In this document: one piece after another, positions 42,303 through 52,591 of the stretch
How positions within the stretch are numbered: the stretch's first letter is position 1
Layout of the letters: each line of letters opens with the position of its first letter
Assembly: GCF_030413615.1 (NCBI RefSeq)
Contig: NZ_CP129236.1
Location: 3,084,001 to 3,148,000 of the forward strand
DNA: 64,000 nt
Direction: 5' to 3'
Source of the DNA: Planococcus shixiaomingii
GTDB lineage: Bacteria > Bacillota > Bacilli > Bacillales_A > Planococcaceae
Position numbers and translations under genes: made by a program
Notes under the pieces: generated by a model
The model's input: only the letters and a program-made list of their open reading frames with translations
Told to the model about the DNA's origin: nothing
Database searches by the model: none

Positions 42303-45300
42303 CTACTTGTATTTGGGAATATCTAAAGTAATTGTGTAAGAATCTAACATGTTATATAAAGCATTCATTCGAACTGTTTGCTTAGCTGCCCAGCCAATAT
42401 CTGACGCGTATTGATGTGTAGCTGGATTTGCTGGATTCCAGCGCATTTTGTAAAGCGTATCCTGGCCTCTATCCAGGTAATTCGTTCCGACAAATTGTGC
42501 GCCGCCGACTATTGCTGCTTCAGGCGTAAACCAGCCTGAGTTATAGGCTTTTATGGCGCCGCCAGCTAGTGCATTAAAATCAACTGCGCCAATTCCGAAC
42601 ATATTGTAGGTTTTTTTAATCGCAGTCAGGCTTGAGCGATTTGCTGTCGTAACCAATACAGGTGTGCCTGCCGCATTTTTTCCGACTTCCACTCCGTTGG
42701 CTAAAGCGGATGTACCTTGCCCGCTTTCTAATAACGCATGCGAAATCAGATAAATTTCGTTTACATTGTATTGTTGGCCGCCGTTGATGAAAGCTTGTCC
42801 TAGGCCTGCTAAAATACCTTTTCCAATCAGGATTTTATTTAGCTCTGGTGCTGAAACACCGGCGCTAGTCGTTAATAGTAAGTGCTGAAGTTTGTCGTTA
42901 TTGGTTGGTTCAAGGAAAGCTGCCACATCATTTGATGTCGGGTTTCTCCATGCACCGTAACTAATTTCGTGCCATCCAGTTCCTTGGTTCTTGATCGTCA
43001 CTTTTGTTCCTGCTGCAAGTGTTCCGTAAACGTGGCTCGTTGCACTTTCAGCGCTCATGACATTCGTTTTTACCGCCAAAGTCCCTGTTGCACTTGCTGT
43101 ATTCACTAAAGAAGAATGAACATATAATGTTGCACCCGCATAGGAGACTTTGTACCACTTTGTGCTGCCGGCAGAAGCTGCGCCAGTCACAGTGCTGACA
43201 ATCGTAATTTTTGTTCCTTTATTAACGGTATAGGAAATATTGTCTGTGAAATCCGGGGATTTTCTCAATCTAGTCCCATCCGTCGTGATTGTTGTAGCAG
43301 CGTCAATAGAAGTTACCGCTGAACTAGCAACATACGCCTTGCTGTTCGCGTATTTATCAGTTTGCTGCAATATTCCCATTTGTTTGGTTAAAGCTTCATT
43401 GAATGTGTAATTATATTGCGTATACTTCGTTTCCACTTTGATCAAATCCGATTCTTGGATCCAGACAGTCTGGCCGCTGAGAACACCTCGATGCCACAAT
43501 GTATTTCCCACTTTTTCCGTAAAATTGATGGCAAACGATGCACCTTTCAACAGACTTAAGTTCTGGAAGGTGATATTTTTCGTTCCGCCCCAAATTTTCG
43601 AATATGCACTGCCAGTCCCTTTTACATAATAGGTTTTGGCCAACTTATCCACACTCGCATGTTTAGCCGTTTCAATATCCGTTGACTTTACCCATCCGAC
43701 TAAACCTGTTGTACTGCTTGCATTGCGGCTAAGGAGATAATAAGTAGAACTGTTGAAAACTGCTTGTTTTTTGATGTAAAAAACTTCACCGGTATTGATT
43801 GTGCCCGCTTCTGCATAGGCAGTCTGTTTTAAATAGTCCGGATATATACGTACGGTTGCACTGTTCACATGACCAAGTAAACTGACTGGACTTTCTAAAG
43901 ACGGGGCTAAATGCACGGATTCAATCCAGACGGTTTTGCCGCTGACGATTCCTTGGTGCCAAGTTGTGTTTCCTGCTTTTTCAGTCGTGCTTACTTGAAA
44001 CACAGAACCTTTCAATGACGTCATATCTTGTATCGAAAGATTTTTCGTGCCGCCCCAAATTTTCGTATAGGCGCTTCCAGTTCCTTTTAGATAAAAAGTT
44101 TTGGCATCTTTATCAATTGCAGCGTGTGTTTGAGTTGCAATGTCACTCGACTTTACCCAGCCTATAACTTCTATTCCACTAATATTGCGGCTAAGCTGAT
44201 AGTAAAGTTCGTTATTAAATGCTGCTTGCTTTTTAATGTAAAAAACTTCATTCGTATTTGCTGTTCCTGCTTCTGTGTAGCTTGTTTGTTTCTTATAATC
44301 CGCATAGATGCGGACGCTTCCGCCTTCAATCTGCCCCAGTAGACTAGTAGCAGTTTCAAATGAAACAGCTACTTGAGACGCTTCAATCCACACCGTTTTG
44401 CCATCAAGTGTGCCTTGATGCCATACAGCCGTCCCGATTTTGTCTGTCGCTTGGACTGCAAATAGGCTGCCTTTTAAAGCCGCAAGATCGGAAATGGCGA
44501 TGTTCTTGCTTCCGCCCCATACTTTCGTGTAGGCACTGCCTGTTCCAGTCACATAAAATGCTTTCGCATTTTTATCCATTGCTGTATGTGTCTCTGTTTT
44601 TATGTCCGTAGATTTGATCCAACCGGCTAGTTCTGTTGTGCCGGCTGCATTTCGGCTAAGCTGGTAATAAACAACGCCGTCAAAATCCGCTTGTTTTTTT
44701 ATGTAAAACACTTCATCCGTATAAACTGTTCCCGCTTCGGTGTAAGCTGTCTGCTTTGTATAATCAGCGTAGATATGGGCTGTTGGAACTTCTATTTTTC
44801 CTATTAGACTTATTGGGCTTTCTTCTTTAACAGCTGGAGGTGGTGTTGGCGGAGTTTCAGGTACCGGCTTTATCGAAGTAACGTACTTTGACTCAATCCA
44901 TACCCTTTTGCCATTTAAAACGCCGTTGTACCAAATAGCAGTTCCAACTTTTTCTGTGAGACTAACGTTAAACTCACGATTTTTGCTGACTGCAAGTTTT
45001 TGAAAGTAATAATCTTTCGTGCCGCCCCATGGTTTGTTGTATGCGCTGCCTGCTCCTAATACATAAAATGTTTTTGCTATTTTATCCACACTTTTATGCG
45101 TTTTTGCAGTAACGTCCACTGCTTTGGTCCAGCCAATAACCCCAATGGTGCTGCTAGGGTTTTTGCTTAACAAGTAATACGTTTGTCCACTTAATACCGC
45201 TTCTTTTTTGATGTACAGAACGGTATTTGTATACAACTCCCCGGCCGTAATGGACGCAGACAATTTATCTATGTCCGGATAGATTTTAGTACTGCTTGAT

Positions 45301-45902
45301 TTCACATGCCCCAATTTACTTGTGGCAGTTTTTTTCGCAGCTGAGACATGGCCAGCTTCAATCCAGACAGTTTTGTCATTCAAAATTCCCCGGTACCAAG
45401 TTGCGGTTCCGACTTTTTCCGTTAAATTCACTTTAAATACACGGTCTGTACTGACTACAAGACTCTTAAAGTAGTAATTCCTTGTACCGCCCCACGGTTT
45501 TGTATAAGCGCTGCCTGTTCCTTTAACATAAAAAGTTTTTGCATTTTTATCGACAACCGTATTTTTCTGCGCCGTTGTGTCTGCGGCTTTCACCCAACCA
45601 ACTACGCCAGTAGTGGCGCTAGGATTCCGGCTGATCAAGTAATACGTGATTTTATTATGAATAGCTTGTTTCTTTATGTAGAAAACTTCATTAGTGTTAG
45701 CCGTTCCTGCCTGGGTATAAGCCGAGGTTTTTTTGTAGTCTTTATAAATGCGGTTAGTGGTACTTTTTAAGTGACCTAATAAACTAACCGAACTTTCTTG
45801 TCCCGCTGTTGCTGTAGTTGTGCTTGTAGCAGCCAGTACAGAAGAAGGGGCAATTAACGAAAGAACGAGAAACAATACTGTAATGAACTTGATAAATTTC
45901 AC
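42303..45902 (-). CDS. Giant autolysin: GW modules + SH3 + GH73 N-acetylglucosaminidase
   Basis: 1,199 residues from a GTG (45902) with AGGAGG 7 nt upstream. Signal peptide (about 1-25), five GW double-modules (starting SLLGHLK, SKLGHVK, SLIGKIE, SLLGQIE, SLLGHVN), a Pro-rich break (PVPETPPTPPPAVKEE) after the second, then two SH3b-like domains (about 865-1000) and a C-terminal GH73 domain. GH73 motifs: YLISHALLESGQG with the general-acid Glu, YNMFGIGAVD, FTPEAAIVGGAQFV and LYKMRWNP. It hydrolyses GlcNAc-MurNAc bonds, as LytD does. The module order, binding first and enzyme last, is the reverse of the amidase next to it. Confidence 0.94.
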   Translation of the reverse strand: MKFIKFITVLFLVLSLIAPSSVLAATSTTTATAGQESSVSLLGHLKSTTNRIYKDYKKTSAYTQAGTANTNEVFYIKKQAIHNKITYYLISRNPSATTGVVGWVKAADTTAQKNTVVDKNAKTFYVKGTGSAYTKPWGGTRNYYFKSLVVSTDRVFKVNLTEKVGTATWYRGILNDKTVWIEAGHVSAAKKTATSKLGHVKSSSTKIYPDIDKLSASITAGELYTNTVLYIKKEAVLSGQTYYLLSKNPSSTIGVIGWTKAVDVTAKTHKSVDKIAKTFYVLGAGSAYNKPWGGTKDYYFQKLAVSKNREFNVSLTEKVGTAIWYNGVLNGKRVWIESKYVTSIKPVPETPPTPPPAVKEESPISLIGKIEVPTAHIYADYTKQTAYTEAGTVYTDEVFYIKKQADFDGVVYYQLSRNAAGTTELAGWIKSTDIKTETHTAMDKNAKAFYVTGTGSAYTKVWGGSKNIAISDLAALKGSLFAVQATDKIGTAVWHQGTLDGKTVWIEASQVAVSFETATSLLGQIEGGSVRIYADYKKQTSYTEAGTANTNEVFYIKKQAAFNNELYYQLSRNISGIEVIGWVKSSDIATQTHAAIDKDAKTFYLKGTGSAYTKIWGGTKNLSIQDMTSLKGSVFQVSTTEKAGNTTWHQGIVSGKTVWIESVHLAPSLESPVSLLGHVNSATVRIYPDYLKQTAYAEAGTINTGEVFYIKKQAVFNSSTYYLLSRNASSTTGLVGWVKSTDIETAKHASVDKLAKTYYVKGTGSAYSKIWGGTKNITFQNLSLLKGASFAINFTEKVGNTLWHRGVLSGQTVWIQESDLIKVETKYTQYNYTFNEALTKQMGILQQTDKYANSKAYVASSAVTSIDAATTITTDGTRLRKSPDFTDNISYTVNKGTKITIVSTVTGAASAGSTKWYKVSYAGATLYVHSSLVNTASATGTLAVKTNVMSAESATSHVYGTLAAGTKVTIKNQGTGWHEISYGAWRNPTSNDVAAFLEPTNNDKLQHLLLTTSAGVSAPELNKILIGKGILAGLGQAFINGGQQYNVNEIYLISHALLESGQGTSALANGVEVGKNAAGTPVLVTTANRSSLTAIKKTYNMFGIGAVDFNALAGGAIKAYNSGWFTPEAAIVGGAQFVGTNYLDRGQDTLYKMRWNPANPATHQYASDIGWAAKQTVRMNALYNMLDSYTITLDIPKYK

Positions 45903-46170
45903 TTATTTTCCTCCTGTAATATATATATTCTCCTCAGACTCAATAATCCCTTTTACAGTCCTGCATATTTAACAATATTTGTAACGAAAACACTCAATTT
46001 GTTTTGAGCTTTACTTACTCTATCACAGAGTAACATTTTTTTGATTGTGCAAAATTTCCTGACTTTATGTTTTTTATTACAAAAAAATTAAAAAAATGTA
46101 GGTATTAAGGTTCACTCTCCGTAATCTATGTAATTTATGCTTTTTTATAACACCACTTCTTTTTACCTAC
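45903..46170. other. Intergenic region upstream of the giant autolysin
   Basis: AT-rich, no gene or array seen. It must contain the promoter of the minus-strand autolysin; no clear -35/-10 pair could be fixed. Confidence 0.35.
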
Positions 46171-46209
46171 AAAAAAAGGGTTCAGACCAAAAACTTGGTC
46201 TGAACCCTT
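46171..46209 (-). terminator. Terminator of the TagGH operon
   Basis: GGGTTCAGACCAA-AAAC-TTGGTCTGAACCC, 13-bp stem with A and T runs, about 60 nt after the tagH stop. Confidence 0.9.
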
Positions 46210-46269
46210 CTAATTAGTATATGGTTGTAATTAATTTCAAAATTCACTTTAATGAAAGAAAGCAGATAA

Positions 46270-47085
<816 letters not shown>

Positions 47086-47895
47086 TTAAATAAAGTCTGA
47101 AAAACGGTTTCTGAATTTAAAGTGAGCTGCTGATCCTATCAATAATAAGAAGAAAATCAGTCCTAAATTATAAAGCGTCATTTCCCATTGCTCTGTAATG
47201 TACCATTCGTTGTACAACAGCGACGCGCGGTAGCCGTTTGCCAAATAGTAGAACGGATTCAGCATCATGAACGGCTGTATCGACTCCGGCAAGCGTTCTT
47301 CTGTCAGCCAAAGAATTGGCGACATGAAAAACATTATGCGCAGCGTTGACTGGACGACCATTTGGATGTCCCGCACGACCACGGCAAGCGTTGAGGTCAA
47401 AAGCGTCACCGAAAACGCAAATAAATACGATATGCCTATGAAATAAACTAATTGAAGATAATAAATCGAAGGCAAATAGCCATTGATCCAAAAGACGATC
47501 ATCAGTAATGCAACCAAGAAAAGATGGCCATAAAGCTTGCTGGTAATGATATAGCTGGGCAGAGTCGATAATGGAAAATTCATCTTTGAAACCAAATTGA
47601 ATTTTCTATGGATCGACTTTGTCCCTTCAAGGATTCCGGAGTTCATGAAGAACCACATGGAAATACCCGCGAGCATCCATAACACGAATGGAACTCCATC
47701 AATCGGCTCGTTGCCTCTTAATCCAAGCCCAAAAACAAACCAATACATCGCCATCTGAATACCAGGATTCAAAACTTCCCAGGCGAACCCTAATACATTG
47801 TTGCGGTTTTCTATTCTGATATGAAACATTGCTAAACGCTGGATTAAATAGAACGATCCTAGTTGTTCTTTAATGATTTTAAACAGTGACTTCAT
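47086..47895 (-). CDS. tagG: Teichoic-acid export ABC transporter, permease subunit TagG
   Basis: 269 residues with six predicted membrane segments. The N-terminus FKIIKEQLGSFYLIQRLAMFHIRIENRNNVLGFAWEVLNPGIQMAMY is the conserved amphipathic region before the first helix in ABC-2 polysaccharide exporters, and FFMSPILWLTEERLPESIQPFMMLNPFYYLANGYR is the signature block near residue 190. It forms the membrane channel with TagH. Located in the plasma membrane; substrate presumed wall teichoic acid. Confidence 0.92.
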   Translation of the reverse strand: MKSLFKIIKEQLGSFYLIQRLAMFHIRIENRNNVLGFAWEVLNPGIQMAMYWFVFGLGLRGNEPIDGVPFVLWMLAGISMWFFMNSGILEGTKSIHRKFNLVSKMNFPLSTLPSYIITSKLYGHLFLVALLMIVFWINGYLPSIYYLQLVYFIGISYLFAFSVTLLTSTLAVVVRDIQMVVQSTLRIMFFMSPILWLTEERLPESIQPFMMLNPFYYLANGYRASLLYNEWYITEQWEMTLYNLGLIFFLLLIGSAAHFKFRNRFSDFI

Positions 47896-48205
47896 ATTGT
47901 TCCTTCCTCAATTCCAAATAGCTCAGTAGAGAATGAGTTGAAAATCTTGCTCGCTCTGAACCTTCACTAAGTTTCTTGTTATCTTTTCATCTCTATCCTG
48001 TTATTCTTCTCTATATTTAATAACTAAACTGAACGATTTCAATCCCCTTTACTTCCTCAAGTATTATAGCACATATCCCATTATGAAGGCTTTTTAGAAC
48101 ATGTCGATATGTTGGCTAATTCAGTAAAAAAAGCAAGGCTCCCAACCAAGCAATCTAAGGAAATACTATAACAAAACTAGCCTTCCGAGGCAATCCGATT
48201 CTCAC
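47896..48205. other. Intergenic region upstream of tagG
   Basis: No gene or repeat array seen in these bases. It should hold the tagGH promoter (minus strand). No confident promoter could be assigned. Confidence 0.35.
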
Positions 48206-48247
48206 AAAAAAGAACACCCAGCGCTGAAAGAGCACTGGGTATTCTTT
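48206..48247 (-). terminator. Terminator of the SH3 glucosaminidase gene
   Basis: AAAGAACACCCAG...CTGGGTATTCTTT imperfect stem directly after the stop at 48260. Confidence 0.8.
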
Positions 48248-48259
48248 AACCTTATCGAT

Positions 48260-50638
48260 TTATTTTACCGAAATATATTCCGTACTGTTCTTGCCCCCGC
48301 TTACCCAGGCTATTTTGCCTTTGTAAGTGACTTTGTACCATTCATTGCTTTTAATAAGTTTGTTGTTTTTATCCAGTGTAGCCGTAAGCAAAGTTCCTTT
48401 GTTCACTTTCCCTAAAGAAGCAGCGCTGCTTTTTGAGTCAACACGTACGTTCAAGTTGTCCGTTTTCACTTCCAACAGGTTCAACAAATCCACGTAACTT
48501 CCGCTTACCCAACCAGATTTCCCAGCATACTTCACTTGATACCATGTTCCCTCTTTTTTAAGAACCTCAATTTTGGATTTGTCCGGAATTGACACAAGTT
48601 TTTTGCTGTTTGTAGTCGGTTTTTCTCTTAAATTCAATCCCATTCCCGCTGTATTGATGCCGTAAATCCCTGTTGGATAGGCGACCGATGTAGCTGGCGC
48701 GACCGTAATATAAGCATTTGGATCGCCTGAAGATACAGGCTGGCTAGCGTATTTCGGCACATCGTAGATCAAGACGAAATTGTCCACTAATTTATACAAT
48801 TGTTCGATTCGTGCCGTTTGTTTTATGGACCATCCTATATCTGTCGCATATTGATGGTTTCCTGGCTTAGCCGGATTCCAGCGCATTTTATACAAAGTAT
48901 CTTGTCCGTGGATAATATAGTCTTGGATAAATTCTGCACCGCCGACGATGGCCTTTTCAGGAGTGAACCATCCTTCGTCAAAAGCTCTCTTGGCTCCGCA
49001 TGATTGTGGACATTTGTCAGTCGCACCGATGCCGTACATATTATATACCGTGTAGCTTGCATCTTTTGCGCTTACTATTTTCCCTGTATCATCAACAGGA
49101 ATTCCACTTGCTAACTGGGAACGGCCATTCCCTGTTTCCAGCAATGCATGAGAAATCAAATAGGCTTCATTTACGTTGTACTTTTTACCTGCATCGATAA
49201 ACGACTGGGCTTTTCCAGTTAAGATTCCATGATCATAAAGTATTTTTTGGTTTACTTCTTTAGCATGAAGGCCTGCCGGCTGCGATAATACCAGGAATTG
49301 ATAATAGCTTGTCGTGTTCTTCTTGAAGTTTGCAGGATTCGCGTAATACTCTACTTGCTGTCTTGAAGCATTCATCCAGCCTCCTGTTTTTCCTGAAACT
49401 TGAGGAGGAGCCGACAAGTTCATTTGAATATCAACAACCTTTTTAAAATCTGTTTGATATGGAGTAGTCGTGGTTAAGATCCGGTCTTTGCTGACATCAG
49501 CATTATGGACATAAGCCGTGATTTGTTTCCCAGAAACATAGACTTTCATAGAAAGCCAATTCGGAGAAAACGTTTTTAGTTCAAGCTGATCTGGTTTTGA
49601 ATAGGTTTTAAGCACTTTCGCATTTTTTGAAGCTAATGCGTAAACGTTTGTCGGGTTTTTCAACGCGACTCCCTTTATCGCTTCGCTTGCAGCACTAAGC
49701 CCCTCAATATGGCTTGTATAGATAAATCCTGTAGTTTTTTTGCCATTTACATAAACGCTTGTTTCATACCATTTACTCGTCAACGTTTTAAAGTTTAAAA
49801 CGGAACCCTGTGCATAAGTTTTTAATGGCTTCGAATTTGCAGAGGCGCGTGAATAGATAATTGTCGGGCTTTGTAAGCCAATGCCTTTTAAAGCGGTTTG
49901 CGTGTCTAACGCATTTTCAACATGCGATGTGTGGATATAACCTTTTACCGCTTTGCCTTTAATACGTACAGTCGCTTCGTACCAATTCTCGCTGAAGGTT
50001 TTGTATTTCAATACGGTTCCTTCATTATACGTTTTTAAGCTTTTCGAGCTTGTTGAGGCTTTAGAGTAGACGGCTGTGGAAGATTTTAAAGCAACACCTT
50101 TTAAGCTCTTTTGTTCAGTAAACCGGTTTTCCACATCGGTTTTTGGTATGTACCCGGTTGCTTTTTTCCCTTTCACATAAAACGTTGCTGTATTCCAGTT
50201 TTTACTAAAAGTTTTATATTTTAATATTGTCCCTCCACTGTAGCTCTTAAGCTTCTTTGAACTAGTAGATGGCAAAGCATAGAAAGTTGTTGAAGCTTTT
50301 AATCCGATTCCACTTAAGCTTTCTTGAGTAGTATCCAAATTTTCAACATCCAGCTTACTAATAAAACCTTTTTGGCTTTTCCCATTTACAACAACAGTAG
50401 TACTGTACCAGCCGCTCGAATAAGAGGAATACCTTAAAATTGATCCCTGCTTATAGGATTTTAGAACAACCGCTCCACTAGATACAGAACTGTAGACCTT
50501 CGTCGGGCTATTTAAAGCAATTCCCTTGTAGGATTCAGCTGCATAGCTTGTATTAGCGTCATACGCAACAAACCCCATCAAGAATAAAGCAATAAATATA
50601 CTCGCAATTAATTTATTGTTTACAAATAGATTTTTCAA
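48260..50638 (-). CDS. Secreted GH73 N-acetylglucosaminidase with SH3b repeats at both ends
   Basis: 792 residues from a TTG (50638) with AGGAG about 10 nt upstream; the nearest ATG is out of frame. Signal peptide (about 1-33), five repeats of about 66 residues starting with variants of LKGIALKSPTxVYS (each ending in a GYI...DVEN-type strand), a GH73 domain (about 400-625) and two C-terminal SH3b domains. Catalytic features: YLISHALLETGNGRSQL with the Glu, YNMYGIGATD, FTPEKAIVGGAEFI, LYKMRWNP. The repeats are the same type as in the amidase at 55289. Hydrolyses the glycan chain of peptidoglycan; probably involved in cell separation. Confidence 0.92.
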   Translation of the reverse strand: MKNLFVNNKLIASIFIALFLMGFVAYDANTSYAAESYKGIALNSPTKVYSSVSSGAVVLKSYKQGSILRYSSYSSGWYSTTVVVNGKSQKGFISKLDVENLDTTQESLSGIGLKASTTFYALPSTSSKKLKSYSGGTILKYKTFSKNWNTATFYVKGKKATGYIPKTDVENRFTEQKSLKGVALKSSTAVYSKASTSSKSLKTYNEGTVLKYKTFSENWYEATVRIKGKAVKGYIHTSHVENALDTQTALKGIGLQSPTIIYSRASANSKPLKTYAQGSVLNFKTLTSKWYETSVYVNGKKTTGFIYTSHIEGLSAASEAIKGVALKNPTNVYALASKNAKVLKTYSKPDQLELKTFSPNWLSMKVYVSGKQITAYVHNADVSKDRILTTTTPYQTDFKKVVDIQMNLSAPPQVSGKTGGWMNASRQQVEYYANPANFKKNTTSYYQFLVLSQPAGLHAKEVNQKILYDHGILTGKAQSFIDAGKKYNVNEAYLISHALLETGNGRSQLASGIPVDDTGKIVSAKDASYTVYNMYGIGATDKCPQSCGAKRAFDEGWFTPEKAIVGGAEFIQDYIIHGQDTLYKMRWNPAKPGNHQYATDIGWSIKQTARIEQLYKLVDNFVLIYDVPKYASQPVSSGDPNAYITVAPATSVAYPTGIYGINTAGMGLNLREKPTTNSKKLVSIPDKSKIEVLKKEGTWYQVKYAGKSGWVSGSYVDLLNLLEVKTDNLNVRVDSKSSAASLGKVNKGTLLTATLDKNNKLIKSNEWYKVTYKGKIAWVSGGKNSTEYISVK

Positions 50639-50885
50639 AAAAACATTCTCCTCTTCGTCCCGAATTTTCTTTTGTGGTTAGCCCCTTCTTTTTCTCTACT
50701 AAGGCCCTATTATTATGGACAGTAAAGTAGGTATATGTAAAGGGGTAACGAAAAATTATTCTGATTAATATCAATTAGTTATTTGGTTTTTATTGTATAT
50801 AATGTGATTTCATTATAGTTTTTTTAGCCATAATTACTTGTATTTTTTTCGTCCACATCCTTCTTTCGCCATTTATTTTGACATA
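50639..50885. other. Intergenic region upstream of the SH3 glucosaminidase
   Basis: AT-rich; no gene, array or clear hairpin seen. Confidence 0.35.
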
Positions 50886-50916
50886 AAAAAAAAGACGCCG
50901 AATACGGCGTCTTTAC
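50886..50916 (-). terminator. Terminator of the second acyltransferase gene
   Basis: AAAGACGCCG-AATA-CGGCGTCTTT with a T-run on the minus strand, about 50 nt after the stop at 50969. Confidence 0.9.
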
Positions 50917-50968
50917 AGATGATTAACTTCCTATTATAGCGATCACCGAATGGCTTCCGGCAAAACGA

Positions 50969-52015
50969 TTAACTCCGTTTTTCTTCTAAATACTGAATTT
51001 TCCCAGTAAATAAACGGGTCACTTTATGCTGATAATATAACATTGCTCCACCGATGGAGGTGGATATTGTTAAGAAGGTCATAATAATTACATACGTGAA
51101 AAAGTTTTCCCCAAACATTAAAGACAATTTTGTAAAATATGGTAGTATAATTAAATGGGTCAAATAAATGTAGAACGAAAAATGACTGACCATCATTAAC
51201 CCCTTGTGGTAGAAATTGAATTTCCGTATGAACACAACTAGCAAGAAGAAAATACTGACAGAATACAGCATCATATCGTAGCGTTCGCTTGATACACGCG
51301 TGTACCCAACTTCGTAATAGTTATACATAATTATTCCGAATGTCAATATAGTCGCAGCAACAGGAATCCAAATTTTCTCCATTAAGAAAGTGATGATTTT
51401 CTCATAATATTGTCCAATATAGAAAGCGGCAATAAAGTAAAAAATCCACATGAATATATGCGTCTTGTACCAGAAAGGATATTTAGTAAGAATAAAATCT
51501 TGATATGCCTGCACATTTACATACCCGTAAACGTGGAAGAAAGTGATTAAAAACGATAAGATTAAAGGACCGATTGGATTTATTCTTGCTAAGTATTTTC
51601 CGATCAACCAATGTAAAATATAGAATTGGAAAATAACAATTACAAAAAATCCATACCAACTTCCTAGTAGCACTTTATCGACAGCTACTTGTAAAAATGA
51701 CATTAAATCTCCGTCAGAACTACGATAACTGACTACTAATCCAATAAGGATGTATGGCACTAAAATGAACTTTACTCTTTTCAGGAAAAATCCTTTTGGG
51801 ACTCCTTCTGGATAATTTCTAGAAATTAGTGTTTCCGATATTAAGATAAATATTGGAGTGGAACATAAAAGCGCAAATCTGATCCATACTATGTATTGAT
51901 TTTCTGTATCTAAGTTCACGTCAATATTTCTTAAATAATTGGTGATGGCATGGGTTGCCACAATAAAAATACATGCAAGGGCTCGTATAATATTGATTTC
52001 ATTTAAATTTTTCAC
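50969..52015 (-). CDS. Integral-membrane acyltransferase (acyltransferase-3 family)
   Basis: 348 residues if started at the GTG at 52015, which has GGAG 8 nt upstream and lies just before the first helix; an in-frame ATG at 52054 would add 13 polar residues and has no ribosome site. About ten hydrophobic segments. The N-terminal block NEINIIRALACIFIVATHAITNYL contains the family Arg and His. It probably moves acyl groups from cytoplasmic donors to a surface glycopolymer. It is transcribed divergently from the TagF-like gene, so teichoic acid or a related polymer is a reasonable acceptor. It is distinct from the acyltransferase at 31622. Confidence 0.85.
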   Translation of the reverse strand: MKNLNEINIIRALACIFIVATHAITNYLRNIDVNLDTENQYIVWIRFALLCSTPIFILISETLISRNYPEGVPKGFFLKRVKFILVPYILIGLVVSYRSSDGDLMSFLQVAVDKVLLGSWYGFFVIVIFQFYILHWLIGKYLARINPIGPLILSFLITFFHVYGYVNVQAYQDFILTKYPFWYKTHIFMWIFYFIAAFYIGQYYEKIITFLMEKIWIPVAATILTFGIIMYNYYEVGYTRVSSERYDMMLYSVSIFFLLVVFIRKFNFYHKGLMMVSHFSFYIYLTHLIILPYFTKLSLMFGENFFTYVIIMTFLTISTSIGGAMLYYQHKVTRLFTGKIQYLEEKRS

Positions 52016-52591
52016 TTTAAAATCTCCATTTTTTGAAACACATAAGGTTTTCATTTTTTATTGTTTTTTAGTACTCTTCGTTATAAACAGTGTATATCAT
52101 GTTTTCTTTTTATAAATGTCCGCCTATACTTTAAGGAATAATAGGCTTTTGGAAATATAAGATAAAATGCAATTTAATGTAAATGGATTGATTATCCATT
52201 ATGTAGTATACACTTCCTGTTTTTTCATGTCTATGTCTATATAATTAATTGACAGTCACGCTGTTGGTGTTAACATTATTAATGGTTTGTTATTATTTAT
52301 TATATCACTAATTAATTTACATCTCTTTCTTTTATTAAATCAAGAGATTTTTATTTTTAACATATAATATTTGCTGTTGGTTATGCCACTCTTATTTATC
52401 CTTGAGAATTTTTCTCTCTTCTTATTTACTTTTTTCCTCGAGTATTTTCCTCTCTTAATTTATTAAGACTGTACTTATAATATAGAGTCCTTAAGTATAG
52501 CGGAGTCATGAATTATTACATAGGTAGTTTTTATTTCAGCATCAAAATCAGAGTTTCGAAGATTTATCAATAATGGCCTAGGAGATTAGAT
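52016..52591. promoter_or_regulatory. Divergent intergenic region between acyltransferase and TagF-like genes
   Basis: About 575 bases, very AT-rich. A TATAAT at 52476-52481 could be the -10 box for the plus-strand gene, with a weak TTAATT upstream. An imperfect direct repeat (CTTGAGAATTTTTC... at 52401, CTCGAGTATTTTCC... at 52437, offset 36) precedes it. No ORF stands out. Confidence 0.4.
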
